A DNA stretch of 64,000 nucleotides from Cyclina sinensis (taxonomy: Eukaryota > Mollusca > Bivalvia > Venerida > Veneridae): positions 30,172,304 through 30,236,303 of the forward strand of contig JAAONU010000004.1 of the NCBI GenBank assembly GCA_012932295.1, read 5' to 3'. The notes under the pieces were generated by a model. That model was given only the letters and a program-made list of their open reading frames with translations. It searched no databases and was not told where the DNA came from. Both the position numbers and the translations under genes were made by a program. Positions 26,501-38,301 of the stretch are shown here, in pieces (position 1 is the stretch's first letter; each line of letters starts with the position of its first letter).

Positions 26501-27704
26501 TAGCGTACATAAGAATTTTTTTTCTTAAGATTAGCTATAGAATTAAATTCTGTAAGTGTGCCTATAGTTATTATAATTCTGAAATTGTAATTTTACCAAT
26601 AAATATATCTTCAGTACGTATACCAATGAAAATGTTCTGTAATGTTCTTGTCATGAGATTAACAACAATGGTCAAATTTTACTGTTTTTTCTTAAGTTTT
26701 GTTCTCATTTTAAGATCATAATAGATTATCTTGAAACTACTTTTGAATACTTCTTATGGCACTCTGGATACTGTTATATTATTAAACACGAGTAAACCCG
26801 GTTTACGGTGGATGCTAGGACTGAACCAATTTTATTTACAAGGAGTTATGATATATAAAGAGCTATACAATGTATACAGTACTAATATCGTAGTAATACT
26901 GAAAACGTAAGGGAGATTTAATACATTAAAACGAAATTGACAAGTCAAGTTTACAACTACACCGGGAGTTATAATTTAATTCATATCCATCAAATATATG
27001 TAAGCAGTCTTTGTTACCGCTATCTTGAGCATGACACATCTCTGTCATTTTATACAGGAATATTACTTTAACCGCATTTATGTCATAACAATATTACGAA
27101 ATAAGATTATTCTTTCCTTTTTCGAAACAGTTCTGAATAAAGGCAATAACACGGGAATTGCTAAAATAATGTCAAATAAATGTAATATTTGTACAATTAT
27201 AGATTTTTACTGTTTGTACGGATCTTCGTAGCTTTGAATATAGGTCCGTTAATAATGAAAGGAGTCATTCTAATTCTAGATACATTTCTTGATGATAACC
27301 AATAATAAACTGTCGATTAGTAGACGATACATGTGAAATTAGTAAGTTTCATGTACATTTCAAAACAGTGGACGACGAAAGTGATGTAGTGGGGAAAAAG
27401 TGATATATGATGTCGATGAATTTAAGAGCTATTTTTTTATATAAAACTTTTAATTTAGTATATCAAACATAGTTAAATAAACGGCGCAATGCACACAAAC
27501 AACAGGCGCATTGTTAATTGCTGTTTAAACACTAATTTATTTTTTTTCTTGGACAGTTCTTAAATAACAAATCATTTGTCCTTACTCCGCTTTTACAGTG
27601 CCATGTATTTCTTTATCTGTTGTGACAACAAACGGGGGCAGCTTTATGTTGATAAGAAACTTTGGTAAAACTGAAATAACATATAAAAGGATAGCTGAAC
27701 AGTT

Positions 27705-27766
<62 letters not shown>

Positions 27767-30700
27767 AAATGTCGTGCATAATTCTGTAAATAAGTGATGA
27801 TTTCAAAATGCTATTGCATCAACAATCAACTTGTATTCAAACTTGCTACAACTATCTGTTCAAAAAACCAAGCCACCAACGTATTTAAAACAACAACAAC
27901 AACAACAAATGTTACCATAGTGGTTGTATATCAAGTAAATGATTTTTGAATACTTAATCTCATTTATTGAGCTTCATTTTATTTCCTAAAAAAATGTTGG
28001 TGATCAAATCTTATCCATGTATATCGAGAACATAATCGTCAATTTTGTTTTATTCATGTTGTCATTAGAAAGATGCTGACAAACATACCGTATTCATCCA
28101 CGGTAAAGTATCTCTCTTGATATGCCGACTGAAAAAAGAAAGTATTTGTCGTTGGTTGAAGGGATTTTAAAGTTATTCGGCACAAATTTTTGGCAACATA
28201 AGACAGTGTGTGGCACACATTAACTAGGTCGGCAAACAGATCCAGGTCACAATGTGGCTACAAGTTTTCCTTGTTGAGATGTAGCTTGGCCTTGGTTGGA
28301 GGAATTTCGAAGTAATCTGGCACAAATGTTTTCTAAATTGTGATGATGTGGCACGTGCTTGAACCAGATCGGTCGAAAAAAATAAGGTTATAATTTTGAT
28401 ACAATTCTGCGTGATCTGGCTGTAACTTGGCCTTGGTTATAAGGATTCAGTGTCGCGCGCATGATACAGTCGATAGATCGAAAAGAAAGGTCACACGTTG
28501 GCCACATTTGTGCATGTTCGGGCTGTAACTTGGCGTTGGTAAGAGGAATTTAAAATTCACAGGACACAAATGTTTGCCTCAATGAACCGTGTGTTACGCA
28601 TGACCCAGATTGGTACTACAAAGATTGGTCATATTTTGGTGACAATTTTGCTTTTACGCACCGTAACATTGTTTTAATTGGAAAGATTATAAAGTAACTT
28701 GGCAAAATTTTACACCGTAGTGAGGTAAATTGTCGTGTGCGTGAACAGGTTGATATCTCAATTGCCTATGTCACAATTTTGTTACAGTTCTTACTTGGCA
28801 TTTGTTTGACAAATTTCAAAATTACTTGGCACAAATGTTTGCCCGAATGTCACGGTGTGTCGTGCGCACGAAATAACTTGGTTTAACAAAGGTAAAAGTC
28901 ACACTTTTACGACTTTGCCTTTCCGGGCTGTATCTTCGACTTTGTAAGAGTGCTGTCAAAGTTTCTTGAAACAGATGTTTGCCTTAATGAGACGGTGTGT
29001 CGGGCGCATGAAACAGGTTGGTATCTCAAAAGTCAAGTGAGAGGGAAAATGTTGAATTTAGTCGGGGCTGTAACTTGGCCTTGGCCTTGACAGCAAGAGT
29101 TTCAAAATCACTTGGCACAGGAGTTGGCCTCAATGAGAGAGTGTGAATAGCGCATGAACCAGGACAGTTGATGAAATGTCTACGTCGAACTTAATGGTCA
29201 AAGGTAATAATTTATTACAATATATTTACAATTTGACATGAACATCCCTCAGCTATTTGAATATAATTGTATTTGTCGAATTTTCCCCATTTGTTTCGAT
29301 TTACTTTTACTTGGCACAAATCTTCTCAAACTGTGTCTAAGCGGCATCGGGGAGCATCTATTCATGACGCCGGTATTCTTGTATAAACTTATTTTTAGTA
29401 CCATTTTCCAATGAGAATGAGTTTTTGATTATTTTATTAATTTTTTTTTTTTGAGAATAAGAAAGCTTTAAAAGCATGCGACAAGAAACAATTAAATACA
29501 ATACTAAAACGATATGATGTTCAGCTTTGCAAAACTGGATCACGAAGAATAAGTTATGTCGTTCTTTTAAATCAGAACCATTTTAGGACATTCATATTTC
29601 AGCTAGGCATTGGAATCTTTATTATTTTATAGATCGAAATGTTAACTAAAATATTTGGACTATTATGACGGTAAAGGTTCAAATAGATAAAAAAGAGTAA
29701 TACACTTTAAAGCACTTTAACAATGGAAATAGTAAATCTTTCTTCAAAATCTAAATGAATATCTAATTTGAATGTGTATACACTGAAAACTTAAGGGATG
29801 CGTGTTTTTTAGATTAAACGAGCTTGCCTCAATCAACGTAAACAAGCATAAAAATCGCTTACATGTTCAAACGAGCTTATCTCAATCAACGTAAACAAGC
29901 ATAAAAAAGCGCTTACATGTTCATTTGTTCTGACGGTTATCTTCCATTTCCCGAGCACGGGTTCTGTATCCATTACCAAAAACTCTTCAACAACACCAAA
30001 CTGAGGCTCTGACACTTTTATCTTTTTCATCATTTGGTTGCCTTTTGGATCCTTAATTGAAAATAAAACAAAAATTGTATATTCTCTAAAACAATAAAAA
30101 ACATTTGTCAGCTTAATTTGAATCTTTTGCAAACAGTTTCAATAGACAAAACAAACCTGAGAGTGGGCAAATTATTTGAAGATATATGTTCCGTTATATA
30201 AAACTGACAGCAATATTTCAACATATCAACTAGTTTAGCATATTTTTATTGGATGACTTTTCTAAGTCTAGCTTCAGTCTCTATACAGTAGCTCTGCCGG
30301 TAATGACGTCAATGAACTCACATAGATAGCGATATTAAAGTCTCCTGTATAAACCACCATATCGGATGAAATGCCAAACGTTCGGAAACGAACTGTAAAT
30401 TAGGAAGAACATCTTAGTGTAACTAGGGAAAATACTTTATCTTTTGTATATGTGGTAAAGTTTTAGATAGAAAAATTAGATCAAAGACTTTTTTCTTCTG
30501 ATTTATAAATGCAATTATCTTTTTAAATATAAATATCCGCCAAATCAATGTAACATACGCAACAGAACATTATTAGTCAGTCTCACTTTGTAAATGCTCT
30601 TTATTTATTTGAGCGTAAATAACAAAATAAATCTATAAAAAAAGAAAATATTACCGATCTGTCCTACTTTGTAAATGCTCTTGATATCTATTATGAATAC

Positions 30701-32832
30701 GTGTAACAAGGTAAATGTATGAAAAATGAAAGAAATACCGGTCTGTCCTGCTTTGTAAATGCTCTTATCTGTTTGAATATGGATTGAAAACTTATTTGGC
30801 ATCCATCCCATGTCAGAATTAATCACTGCACATTCTTGGAAGAACAATCCATTGGTACCGTTGATCAGTAACTTATATGAATGCGGATTAATAGCAAGAT
30901 CGGGAATCTGTAAAACAGATCTTGAAAATTTAGCAGTGAAGTCCAATATCACGGCAGGAAAAGCCATGTCGTTATGTTTTCGCTAATGAACCATACATGA
31001 CAGCATCCGGAAACCCCAAATTTTGTCAGAACCGTAAAGTGTTCTTTATGCAATTTCGCTGAATAGATCTTATTACTTCATCTCTTCATTGCATGTGAAA
31101 GCTTGCTTATTTCTGATAAATATTCATGTTTATATATATACTTCATTAATCATATTTTTTAAAACCTCAGTACGTGAAATCATAGATAACGTGGGGTTTA
31201 AGTATCATTTCAAAAAGCAAGTCATTGCTTTTTAGTCATTGGTCAGCGATCGCCGGTCAGAAATTTTGAACAAGAATTTCAGGAAGTTTTAAAATGTATT
31301 GTTAAGCTGCAGACTGGATTAGAATATTGATCTAAAACAAGCAGTTCTCAGAGCATCTAGCATATTTACATTTTGTCAGTCATAAATAAGTAATGATGAA
31401 TATATCAAATGGAAATGTGTTCCTCCATTTGGTATCTCTGTCGCAATTAACACTTTAATGCTTTGATTAGAGATTTAAAAGCAACATTTGCTCAATGTAA
31501 TTTGCTATAATGAGAGAACAACTTAAAAATGTCAGAGAATTGGTCTGACTGTAATATGTAGCATCTGTGTCCACGAATATTTAAACATTGAAACAAAAAG
31601 TTAAATGCATTCTAGTATAAAAGGTGAGCCTACCTGAAGTTGCAGGATTTCAGATTTCCCTGAAATTAAAAAGATAGAATTTTAAACGTGTTTACGTTTA
31701 CACTTGTTTTCAATGTTCAGACATTTGATGCTAATAATTGTGTCAGTATAAGTATATATTTGATAATTCAACTACTAAATATGAAAAACCAAGTTCTTTA
31801 CACTAAACATTTGTTAAACCTTGTTGAGCTTTTTTGCTTCAAGTTCTTTCGGTGAGCTGATGATTAAATAAGTATTCACGCGTCTATCTTCACTGAATAA
31901 ACTTGTAAATATAATACAACGGACATTATTTTTTTAGAAGTCTGAAAGGCTATACATTTCACTATTTGTTTTGAGATTCTTAAAAGCGCATTTATAAGTC
32001 GAGTGTTACAGCGAAGATACTGGACAAAGTACGCTATACACTCGTTAATTTCGGATATGTGAACATCTATTATGATAAATGACATCCGTATAAAATTTCA
32101 CCTTCTCTAAAAGTGTGTTGTAAAGTAGCCACACGGTAGTGTTTTTCTCGAACCAGATCAACCTGTACCACAACATCTACACCAGAAGTATTGTAGAAGT
32201 TAAAGGTTAGTGGTAGAGGCGCACCCGGGGTGTAAAACTCCGGTATAACAATCCAGTGAGTTCTGTTATTAAATTTAAACTACGATGATAACAAATGCGA
32301 ATACAATCTGTGATAATATATTTACTGAGTGTTACCATCCTACTGAGGAAAAAAGGAATATTTCTTAACTCGCCATTGTTACTGTGTTTTGTCTGCGTTC
32401 ATTTGAATTGTCTCGGGACTTTATTAGTGATGAGGTAATAATGACCCTCTTTCTGCTAAAACAATAAGATAAGAAGTTATAAATGTATTTTATGTACGTT
32501 ACTTTTAGTCAATAGCGGAGAAATAGTTAAGCATCCTCATGCTTGCTTTCATTGTAGAGAGAAAAAAATGAAGAGTACTCTAAAAAACCAATGTATTCTT
32601 ACGGAATAAACCTTTTTGAAAGTATTAATCAACTGGTGACTGTTACCACGAAAGTTACATATTGTATGTTCCTTAACGTAGTATAACTGAATAGAAATAA
32701 AATATAAATTGCAGTTCAATACGTTGAGTTGTAATTACCAAAGAAAACAGAGACTGATACAAACCCAGCGGCACTGGAGCTGGCCACAAATAAGGTTGCT
32801 GTGATGAAACACACAAGTACAGGTTTCTTCAT
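8049..32832 (-). CDS. TEP: thioester-containing protein (CD109/TEP type), copy A, complete
   Basis: A secreted complement-like protein of the alpha-2-macroglobulin superfamily. Members mark or trap microbes and proteases through an internal thioester. I assembled 36 coding exons, given 5' to 3' as plus coordinates: 32765-32832, 32102-32262, 31634-31659, 30739-30907, 30322-30392, 29917-30051, 28089-28128, 27586-27670, 26270-26384, 25783-25947, 25282-25371, 24788-24991, 22959-23123, 21903-21971, 21410-21595, 18622-18771, 17801-17872, 17511-17628, 17137-17265, 16699-16777, 16463-16580, 15988-16101, 15682-15780, 15026-15281, 14379-14555, 14012-14093, 13521-13677, 13124-13201, 12152-12338, 11712-11917, 11396-11542, 11047-11142, 10331-10440, 9864-10020, 9212-9323, 8049-8134. 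The sum is 4479 bases, in frame (1492 residues), normal for the family. Key motifs are [48 protein letters not shown] and YYEP. The weakest border is the donor of exon 13 (gtcaca at 22958). Confidence 0.9.
9048..9089. repeat. imperfect palindrome in a TEP-A intron
   Basis: ACCCGTCATAG (9048-9058) pairs with CTATGACGGGT (9079-9089). Inside it, taggta (9063-9068) pairs with tacc ta (9073-9078) around a 4-base loop. That makes a 17-bp stem with a 4-base bulge, in the intron between exons 35 and 36. Its GC content is higher than its surroundings, which would fit a small transposon remnant, but I see no target-site duplication. Confidence 0.7.
11712..14555 (-). other. TEP-A thioester domain (exons 25-30)
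   Basis: Exon 25 (14379-14555) encodes [13 protein letters not shown]. The thioester Cys is at about residue 982 and the Gln three residues later, so the thioester should be able to form. Exon 27 contains [12 protein letters not shown] and ends GSVHNMNLQ, joining GG in exon 28. Counting back from GG, the position that is His in C3 and CD109 holds Asn here, with His one residue earlier. Exon 30 has IEVASYALL and PILQWL.SQRNSRG, typical of the last helices of the domain. Confidence 0.85.
12601..12690. repeat. short duplication and CAA/CAAA simple repeat
   Basis: The words actattatagatcaattaaa occur twice in a row at about 12615-12655, followed by an (AAC)n/(AAAC)n tract to about 12690. It lies in the intron between TEP-A exons 28 and 29. 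Confidence 0.6.
16699..17872 (-). other. TEP-A bait-like region (exons 17-20) with a 43-codon cassette exon
   Basis: Exons 17 (17801-17872) and 18 (17511-17628) end the first half. Exon 19 (17137-17265) is a 129-base cassette, phase 1 at both ends, rich in Thr and Pro (for example [11 protein letters not shown] and LPKPPTASP). Exon 20 (16699-16777) restarts the conserved part with [15 protein letters not shown], the usual landmark after the bait region. Skipping exon 19 would keep the frame. It has no sequence counterpart in copy B, although the flanking exons align well. In alpha-2-macroglobulins this segment is the protease bait; in insect TEPs it is the region that varies by splicing. Confidence 0.75.
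19060..19485. repeat. tandem duplication in TEP-A intron 15
   Basis: Two diverged copies about 245 bp apart share the words ctaagaaaatgca, then gttcctc, then tatattgggagctgtactt. Between them a shorter unit with cacatragcatgtaaactga is itself doubled (about 19210-19315). It is non-coding and the whole block lies in the 2.6-kb intron between exons 15 and 16. Confidence 0.65.
23425..23500 (+). mobile_element. tRNA-derived SINE head or tRNA pseudogene
   Basis: The stretch begins gtggctcagttgtgtag, a good polymerase III A box, and carries gagttcgaatcctgg, a near-perfect B box, about 45 bases downstream. It is followed by a T-rich stretch. I cannot fold a full cloverleaf, so a SINE-type fragment fits better than a working tRNA. 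It sits in the intron between TEP-A exons 12 and 13. Partly inverted words (aaagcgactga near 23235 and cagtcactttaaagcgct near 23610) flank it and may mark a larger element. Confidence 0.5.
27705..27761. repeat. compound (CA)n(TA)n microsatellite
   Basis: About 11 CA units are followed by about 17 TA units. The tract starts 34 bases upstream (on the minus strand) of the acceptor of TEP-A exon 8, close enough to include or influence the branch-point region. Confidence 0.92.
28150..29165. repeat. degenerate tandem repeat, about seven units of 100-140 bp
   Basis: The phrase aacttggccttggtt recurs in diverged form near 28290, 28428, 28528, 28664, 28790, 28932 and 29070. Each is followed by a variant of ggaatttcaaagtaacttgg, then cacaaatgtttgcc and a gtgtgtcg..gcatga segment. 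Several units also carry an aggtcac-like half site. This fills most of the intron between TEP-A exons 6 and 7. It resembles degenerate repeats common in bivalve genomes; that comparison is from memory. Confidence 0.7.
29817..29920. repeat. 54-bp tandem duplication covering the TEP-A exon 6 donor
   Basis: The block ending cttacatgttc occurs twice. On the minus strand both copies give gaacat|gtaagc. One is the exon 6 donor (exon border 29917) and the other lies 54 bases downstream (border 29863). The reading frame is open between them. Confidence 0.8.
30573..30780. repeat. triplicated exon-end segment at the TEP-A exon 4 donor
   Basis: The 3' end of exon 4 with its donor (plus strand accggtctgtcctgctttg at 30738) is repeated at about 30654 and, more decayed, at about 30577. 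The first two copies are 84 bases apart. On the minus strand the frame runs open from [10 protein letters not shown] into a second [10 protein letters not shown], followed by another gt donor in the same phase. Confidence 0.78.
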
Positions 32833-33128
32833 ATCTTTCTTTATGTTCACGACAAATAGAATCTTTTTTTCCATATATAAAATAAAATAAAATAAATATG
32901 TCATACGTCTAATAAATTAAGCTTTATATGCATTCACTAAGTTTAACAAGTCTTTATCTTATCTTGTTTATAGAAATCAAGCTGATACTGTCACAAGAAA
33001 GTCGGACATGCATTCATGTTTCGAGTCGTTAAAATGTCTAGCGATAAGGTTTTGCACCGTCAAATTACACGACAGCTTTGTTTGCTCCAATGCAGTGTTG
33101 TTCACTACAGTAACATCTTAAAACCTAC

Positions 33129-33194
33129 CTGAAACAGAAGGTACTCTTGCTCTAGAACAATAGCTCAATAAGTCTTTTCAAACCCATTTATAAA
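33129..33194 (-). promoter_or_regulatory. candidate TEP-A core promoter and 5' UTR exon
   Basis: TTTATAAA at 33187-33194 is followed on the minus strand by about 60 bases ending in a clear donor, tttcag|gtaggt, with the exon border at 33129. A start near 33160 would give a short untranslated exon spliced to the ATG exon. TEP-B shows a comparable arrangement (donor at 62138). The acceptor just before the TEP-A ATG is weak, so the untranslated exon is tentative. Confidence 0.4.
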
Positions 33195-36100
33195 GATGGT
33201 TTACCCGTCTTATATTCAGACTATAAATACTGTGTTTTATCAACATTGTTTATTCTCATATTCACAACACAATCACTATTGTATATGCCATCTATGATGA
33301 GCTATTTCGTTCAATAGCACTGTGTCATAAATTTCAAGTCTTTTTTTAAAATTTTGTTTAATTTTCTTAATGATGAAAGAAAGATCTTTGAGAATGACAA
33401 CTGTAACATGCAATGCAAATTTCCATCTTATACAAAGGTAATTCTGAATAACTATAACCTGATTATAGAAGCTGCTTTGTCAAATATAAAATAAACAGAC
33501 AGTTGTTGGTTGGTTACGTTACGCTTTAATATATAAAATAATGTAAAAACAGACAAAATGTAAGAATTCTTTCTTTAATGTGACAAATGAAAAAAACATA
33601 TTCTCTTTTTAAATTATAAAAAAGATACATTGCCACATCATAAAGCATCCATTGAGGGAAGTTATGAGGAGAATTTCGAAATTTTTCAAACAAGTTTAAT
33701 TCGTTTAGACGTTGGTTTAAGATAGCAAGTCCTGGAGTGTTTCAAGGCTGCAGTAGTCGAGGAGAGTGCCGGAAACCTTACCCGAAGATCATTGATTGGA
33801 AACCTATAACAGGTGTGATTTTCCAGTGACTTTCTGTATTCCACAATTTCAGTTGATGTAAAATTAGTATGAATAATCTGAAGTGTTTAAGAATAAAGGT
33901 CCCGCCTTGTCATTAAGAAATTAAAAAAAATAACAACTTTATTACTATGTTTTATTTGTCAAACACAGAATAAACAGGGACTAGTTGAGTGTGGGCCGGT
34001 ATTTTTTAACGGATAGATGAAGTTACAGCTGAATGATTGCTATGATGTGAAAAGTTAAATACATTCCCTGCTTTCGAAACATACTTTATTTCTCCAAGGA
34101 TGGAAGATACTTTTCAACATCATCTAACATAATTGCATCTGCTTGAACGAAGTTGCGAGAGGCGTCCTTAAACGTTTTTAAAGAAGATTGATGTAGTTAT
34201 ATTCCAGGTTGATTAAGGATATTATGGTGTTTTTTTTTGTTATTTCAACCTGATAAATGTCGTTGGAAATTGTTGCAAGACTGAGATATCTATTCAAATT
34301 GTAAATATCAACCTTTAATTTGAAATTATATTCAATATCAAGCGTTAATCTGAAATTATATTTCTAAGTCGTTAAAACTGGTTTACAAGCATCGAAGTGC
34401 TATGTAATTTTTGAATTGACTAGTTTTCATTAAAAATGATTTTTTTTTAAATTAGATAAATTTTAGGCCCTTGTAAGTCTTCTGAAATAAATGAGACATA
34501 CTGTTAATATTTTCTTTTCAAGTGCTGTCCTTTTAAACTACTACTATACTACAGTTCGCAGAGTAAATACTGGTAGGCTTCTCAAAATTTTAACAGTTTC
34601 TGGTCTTTCGTTTCTAACATATAGCTTTTAACTCAATTAAGTAGTTTTGCGTAACATAGGACATGTAGTTGTGATGGTACCTTTCAGTCATTTAATGCAA
34701 TTGTTGAACAACTTAATAATATATCTGGAATAAAATGTATATCACAGTAGTCTGAAGTTCTCACACTTTAAACAATGATCTCTATTTTATAATGAAATCA
34801 GTAAGAAAAATTGCATGGAATTTCACCTGAGTAGTTTGATATCCAATTGTGAATAATCTTGGAAAGAAATTAGCAGTATCAGTTCTCCAACATATGAAAA
34901 TAAAAGCACTTACTTTTATCTGTTCACTTCAAAAAAAAAAATACCTGTGAGAATGTTAACGATTTGTTATCTGTCATAAATTAACTTCGTCCGTATGTTT
35001 CTTTTAAATTTGAAAAGGAACTTGTCCTATCGCATTAGACACAACGTCCTTTCGCAGATAAATCCTGCAGTACTGCTAGTATAATTATGCAGTTTGCAGT
35101 ACATTCTTATCAAAACAACTATCCTATTTATATATGTTTGTGTCAATCTTGTTCACGCAAAGATCTCCTTAAGTCCTGCAAATCATGTACCATAAATTAT
35201 GGAGCTAATGATTTAGCTTAGCCAGAAAGTATAAAGTAATTAAGTAACTGGATTATTTCATTAACTACACGAGAGATGATCCAAAATAAGTAGGCGTTTA
35301 TCTCATAAAACAAAACTGCTTAAGTTGTACTAAAATATACAAACGTTGCAAAAGTTACAGACAATTACTTAACAAATTGGTAATTGCAATTGACGAATAA
35401 TAATTAAAAAAGGTTTCTTAAAAACATTCATTATTAATGATTCCAAACAACAAAGCCTATTTTGAAGAAATTACTGAAGCCATCCTAATACAAAATGGTC
35501 TGAGATTTGGTGACAATTAAAACAGCATTGTATTAGAACAACAGTCTCTTGAGAGTTCATCTACCATCTATACAAATCAAAATAGGAACATATTTCGACA
35601 ATCATTTTTCTCTCTGTCTGTTTGGAGAAAATTCAATAAATCATGGGACTACCCGTTAAATGGTTTTCAGTTAAAACTGCCCGTCTGAAAAGTATGTAAC
35701 TTGTTCGTACGTCTGAACATTCTTTGTGCCTTTTGTTTAAAATCTGTTTTTTTGTTATAGTGTAAAAAAACTTCAGAATTTGTTATACGTACGAACAAAA
35801 TGGATTGAAAGTTTAGTTTTTAAATGCAGAATGCATTGTCTTCTAATAGGCAGCTCATTCTTTGTAAAAGTTTTTAGTCACATTAGCCATTCTGAAAAGC
35901 ACGTAACTTGTTCGTACGTATGAACACATACATTGTTGTTTAGAAAATGCCTACTTATGAATAAAATCATGAAAATTATATACCATATGTACTTTTTTTG
36001 CTAGTTTTAATTGTAGTTTTACTGTCATAATTACTTAAAAAAACACCAAATATGGGCCAAAAAGAGGGACTGATCGAAAATCCCTTTTTATTTTGGAAGC

Positions 36101-38301
36101 AGTTTTAATTACTTTAAAAATGATATAAAAACGTGAGACACCCAAAGCATTTGAAAACTATCGTACTTTCAGAATTTTAGATACAAAAATAAGAATAAAA
36201 TCAATGATTAAGTATTGTTTCACATTCAAATAAAAGAACAAGTTTCTAAACTTTTAATATTGGTAAACAAAAAGAAGAGAAACAGACAGGTGCAGATAAA
36301 TCTCAGACAAATTATAAAAATGTTGCAGTAGAAAAACCTTCAAAACCTTCCTAAGGAAAAAATCAAATTACAGACTTGTTAGTAATCTGCTTGTGTCATC
36401 TAAAAATTAAAATATTTCCTGACACTCCACTTTTACACCTTTGGCCTCGAACTACCGTTCAGAGGAAAGTACCAAGAGGATGGAAACAGAACAGGAAATA
36501 TCACTTCCATTTGTTTACAGTTATTTTGATTCTTCTGATGAGTCTGTTTTTAAACGTTAAATATAAAGGTAAAATTATGACAATTATGCCTGTTGAACGT
36601 CCAAAATATTCCAAAAAATTTACCTCTAGTTTTGCCAGTTAATTTAACCATTCAGATTTTTGACACATGCCATATGGATTCTCTTTTAAAATATTTCTGA
36701 AAATTTTACTCATATCAAAAGCATAATGTCGCAATAGAATTGAACAGAGTGTGTAAATGGATTGTATGACAGGGAGAAAAGGATTTGCACAATAATCATG
36801 AGTCACCTAGTCAACTCTTACATCAGTTTTGTGAGCAATTAACTTAAACATATGATGATAACATCAAAAGATACTTCGGTGTGGGTGCGCTTTAATTAAA
36901 ACTGTCTTTTAAAATGAATTTCATATCAAAGGTAAACTTAACCATGCATAAAAATCAGATTTAGGTTGCATTGAGATATGTGTGTTCCATAAGCAGATCA
37001 CGGATTTAAATGAGAAGGTAGATGAAACAGACAGCCTAGATTTTATACAGACAACGGGTTACATAAATGTTGATCAGTATTGTGAAGGACTCGTAGTATA
37101 ATTATTTAATTTGTATAAACTTTAAGGTTGTTTAAATAGCTTAAAGCTAATTTTACAAACTGTCACTTTCCTGGCTTTGCCATGTGATATTTTGAAATTC
37201 TATCACGAATATTGCCAAACATTGGATAAGAAAGGAGTATAAAAAGAAAAGGTCTCTTTTCAACACTTAGATAGTTTTCAGTATTTTTCTCCCTGCCTAT
37301 TTACAAACCTTAGTATCTAATTGCTAAACCAAACGCAATGCTTCTTATGAGTGAAAAGGACAAGTATTTTTAAAGAGGAGTAGACAATACTTTTCCTACT
37401 TTGGTACAATTTCTTTCTTTTTTTTCTTATGGAAATATATATTTGGCAGCTAAAGTGGGTGTTATAGAAATTAATAAAATTAAAAATGATTTAAAGATTT
37501 TTGTTGTTGTTGTTTATAGTTTATACCTTGTCATTTTCCCTAGGAGATCAGATTCGTAGTTTATTTCTGTATCCAAGAAATATACTGTCCGAGTTCCTTC
37601 ATTAAATAACAGTCAAAAATTAATACTTCATTTTCTTCAAACCTTTTACTTCTATTGTTTAACAAGTCTTAGGAATTGTCATACGTAGATGCCCCATGAA
37701 TTTATTTAGTTTCTCAAGTACGTTACACATTTCATGGTTTATGCTGTACCTGTAGCTGAAACGGTAAAAAACTTACAGTCTAGTTGCCAAAACAACATAA
37801 TTCCTCAGAACTGTACAAAGTCAATTCAGTCTGTATTTTTATCTCAAAAGAAGGTCATTTTGCATTTAGAAAAACACGAAAAGATAGAATTAAAGATATC
37901 ATATTAATATATATTGTATATATGTAAAAATTGAAATTGTATAACCATCATTTAAATATTTTTTTGTTAAATAGACAGAAAAAATTATCTGAAGAAACCA
38001 GTTTACAGTAATAAATACTTGCAATAATTTGTTTTGTTATGTTTTGTTTTCTACTATGCAGTTTTTGAGACTTGTTTAAAAGCCTTTTTAATTAAATTTA
38101 ATTATTTTACAAGTATTGAATATAAAAAATTGCCTATGCATTTTGTTTTACGCATTCAAGGGAGTAAAATGGCATCATCGTAATTATAATAAATAATAAA
38201 CAAAAATAACCTGCTGAAAAAGGGATATTTTACATAATAAAATTTCATTTTTATTTCTAAAAATTTTAATTTATGTCCTGTGTTCCAGCAAAATTCAACC
38301 T
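33195..38301. other. intergenic DNA between the two TEP genes
   Basis: About 5 kb of AT-rich DNA upstream of TEP-A and downstream of TEP-B. I find no exon with family similarity. The longest open frame, 36376-36642 plus, lacks any recognisable feature. The only structured item is the repeated 40-bp element near 35.7-35.9 kb. Confidence 0.5.
35681..35927. repeat. 40-bp element repeated 207 bp apart, with a palindromic core
   Basis: The copy at 35681-35720 and the copy at 35888-35927 share tctgaaaag, then acttgttcgtacgt, then tgaaca. The core GTTCGTACGT.TGAAC is nearly palindromic. A third core in the other orientation (ACGTACGAAC) lies at 35787-35796. The group is about 2.7 kb upstream of the proposed TEP-A start. 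It could be a regulatory cluster or the remains of a small transposon. Confidence 0.55.

Larger units (their letters stand above)
18622..32832 (-). other. TEP-A exons 1-16: signal peptide and N-terminal macroglobulin domains
   Basis: Residues 1-22 ([15 protein letters not shown]...SAA) are a classical signal peptide. An in-frame upstream ATG at 32874 exists but would spoil it, so I chose 32832. Residues 23 to about 633 carry the macroglobulin repeats. Exon 2 starts [18 protein letters not shown]. Exon 4 holds the [13 protein letters not shown] signature. Exons 7-8 give FTVDEYVLPKF. Exon 9 gives YTDGKPVIG, where most relatives, and copy B, have YTYGKP. Exon 16 contains NLLAVDQSV. Exon 3 is a 26-base microexon (KSEILQLQ), conserved in copy B. 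Exon 13 is 55 codons against 48 in copy B, the largest difference in this half. Confidence 0.85.

Noticed and set aside
32833..32874. Upstream in-frame ATG of TEP-A at 32874
   Set aside because: Starting there would put charged residues (MEKK...NIKKD) before the signal peptide; the ATG at 32832 gives a normal leader like that of TEP-B.
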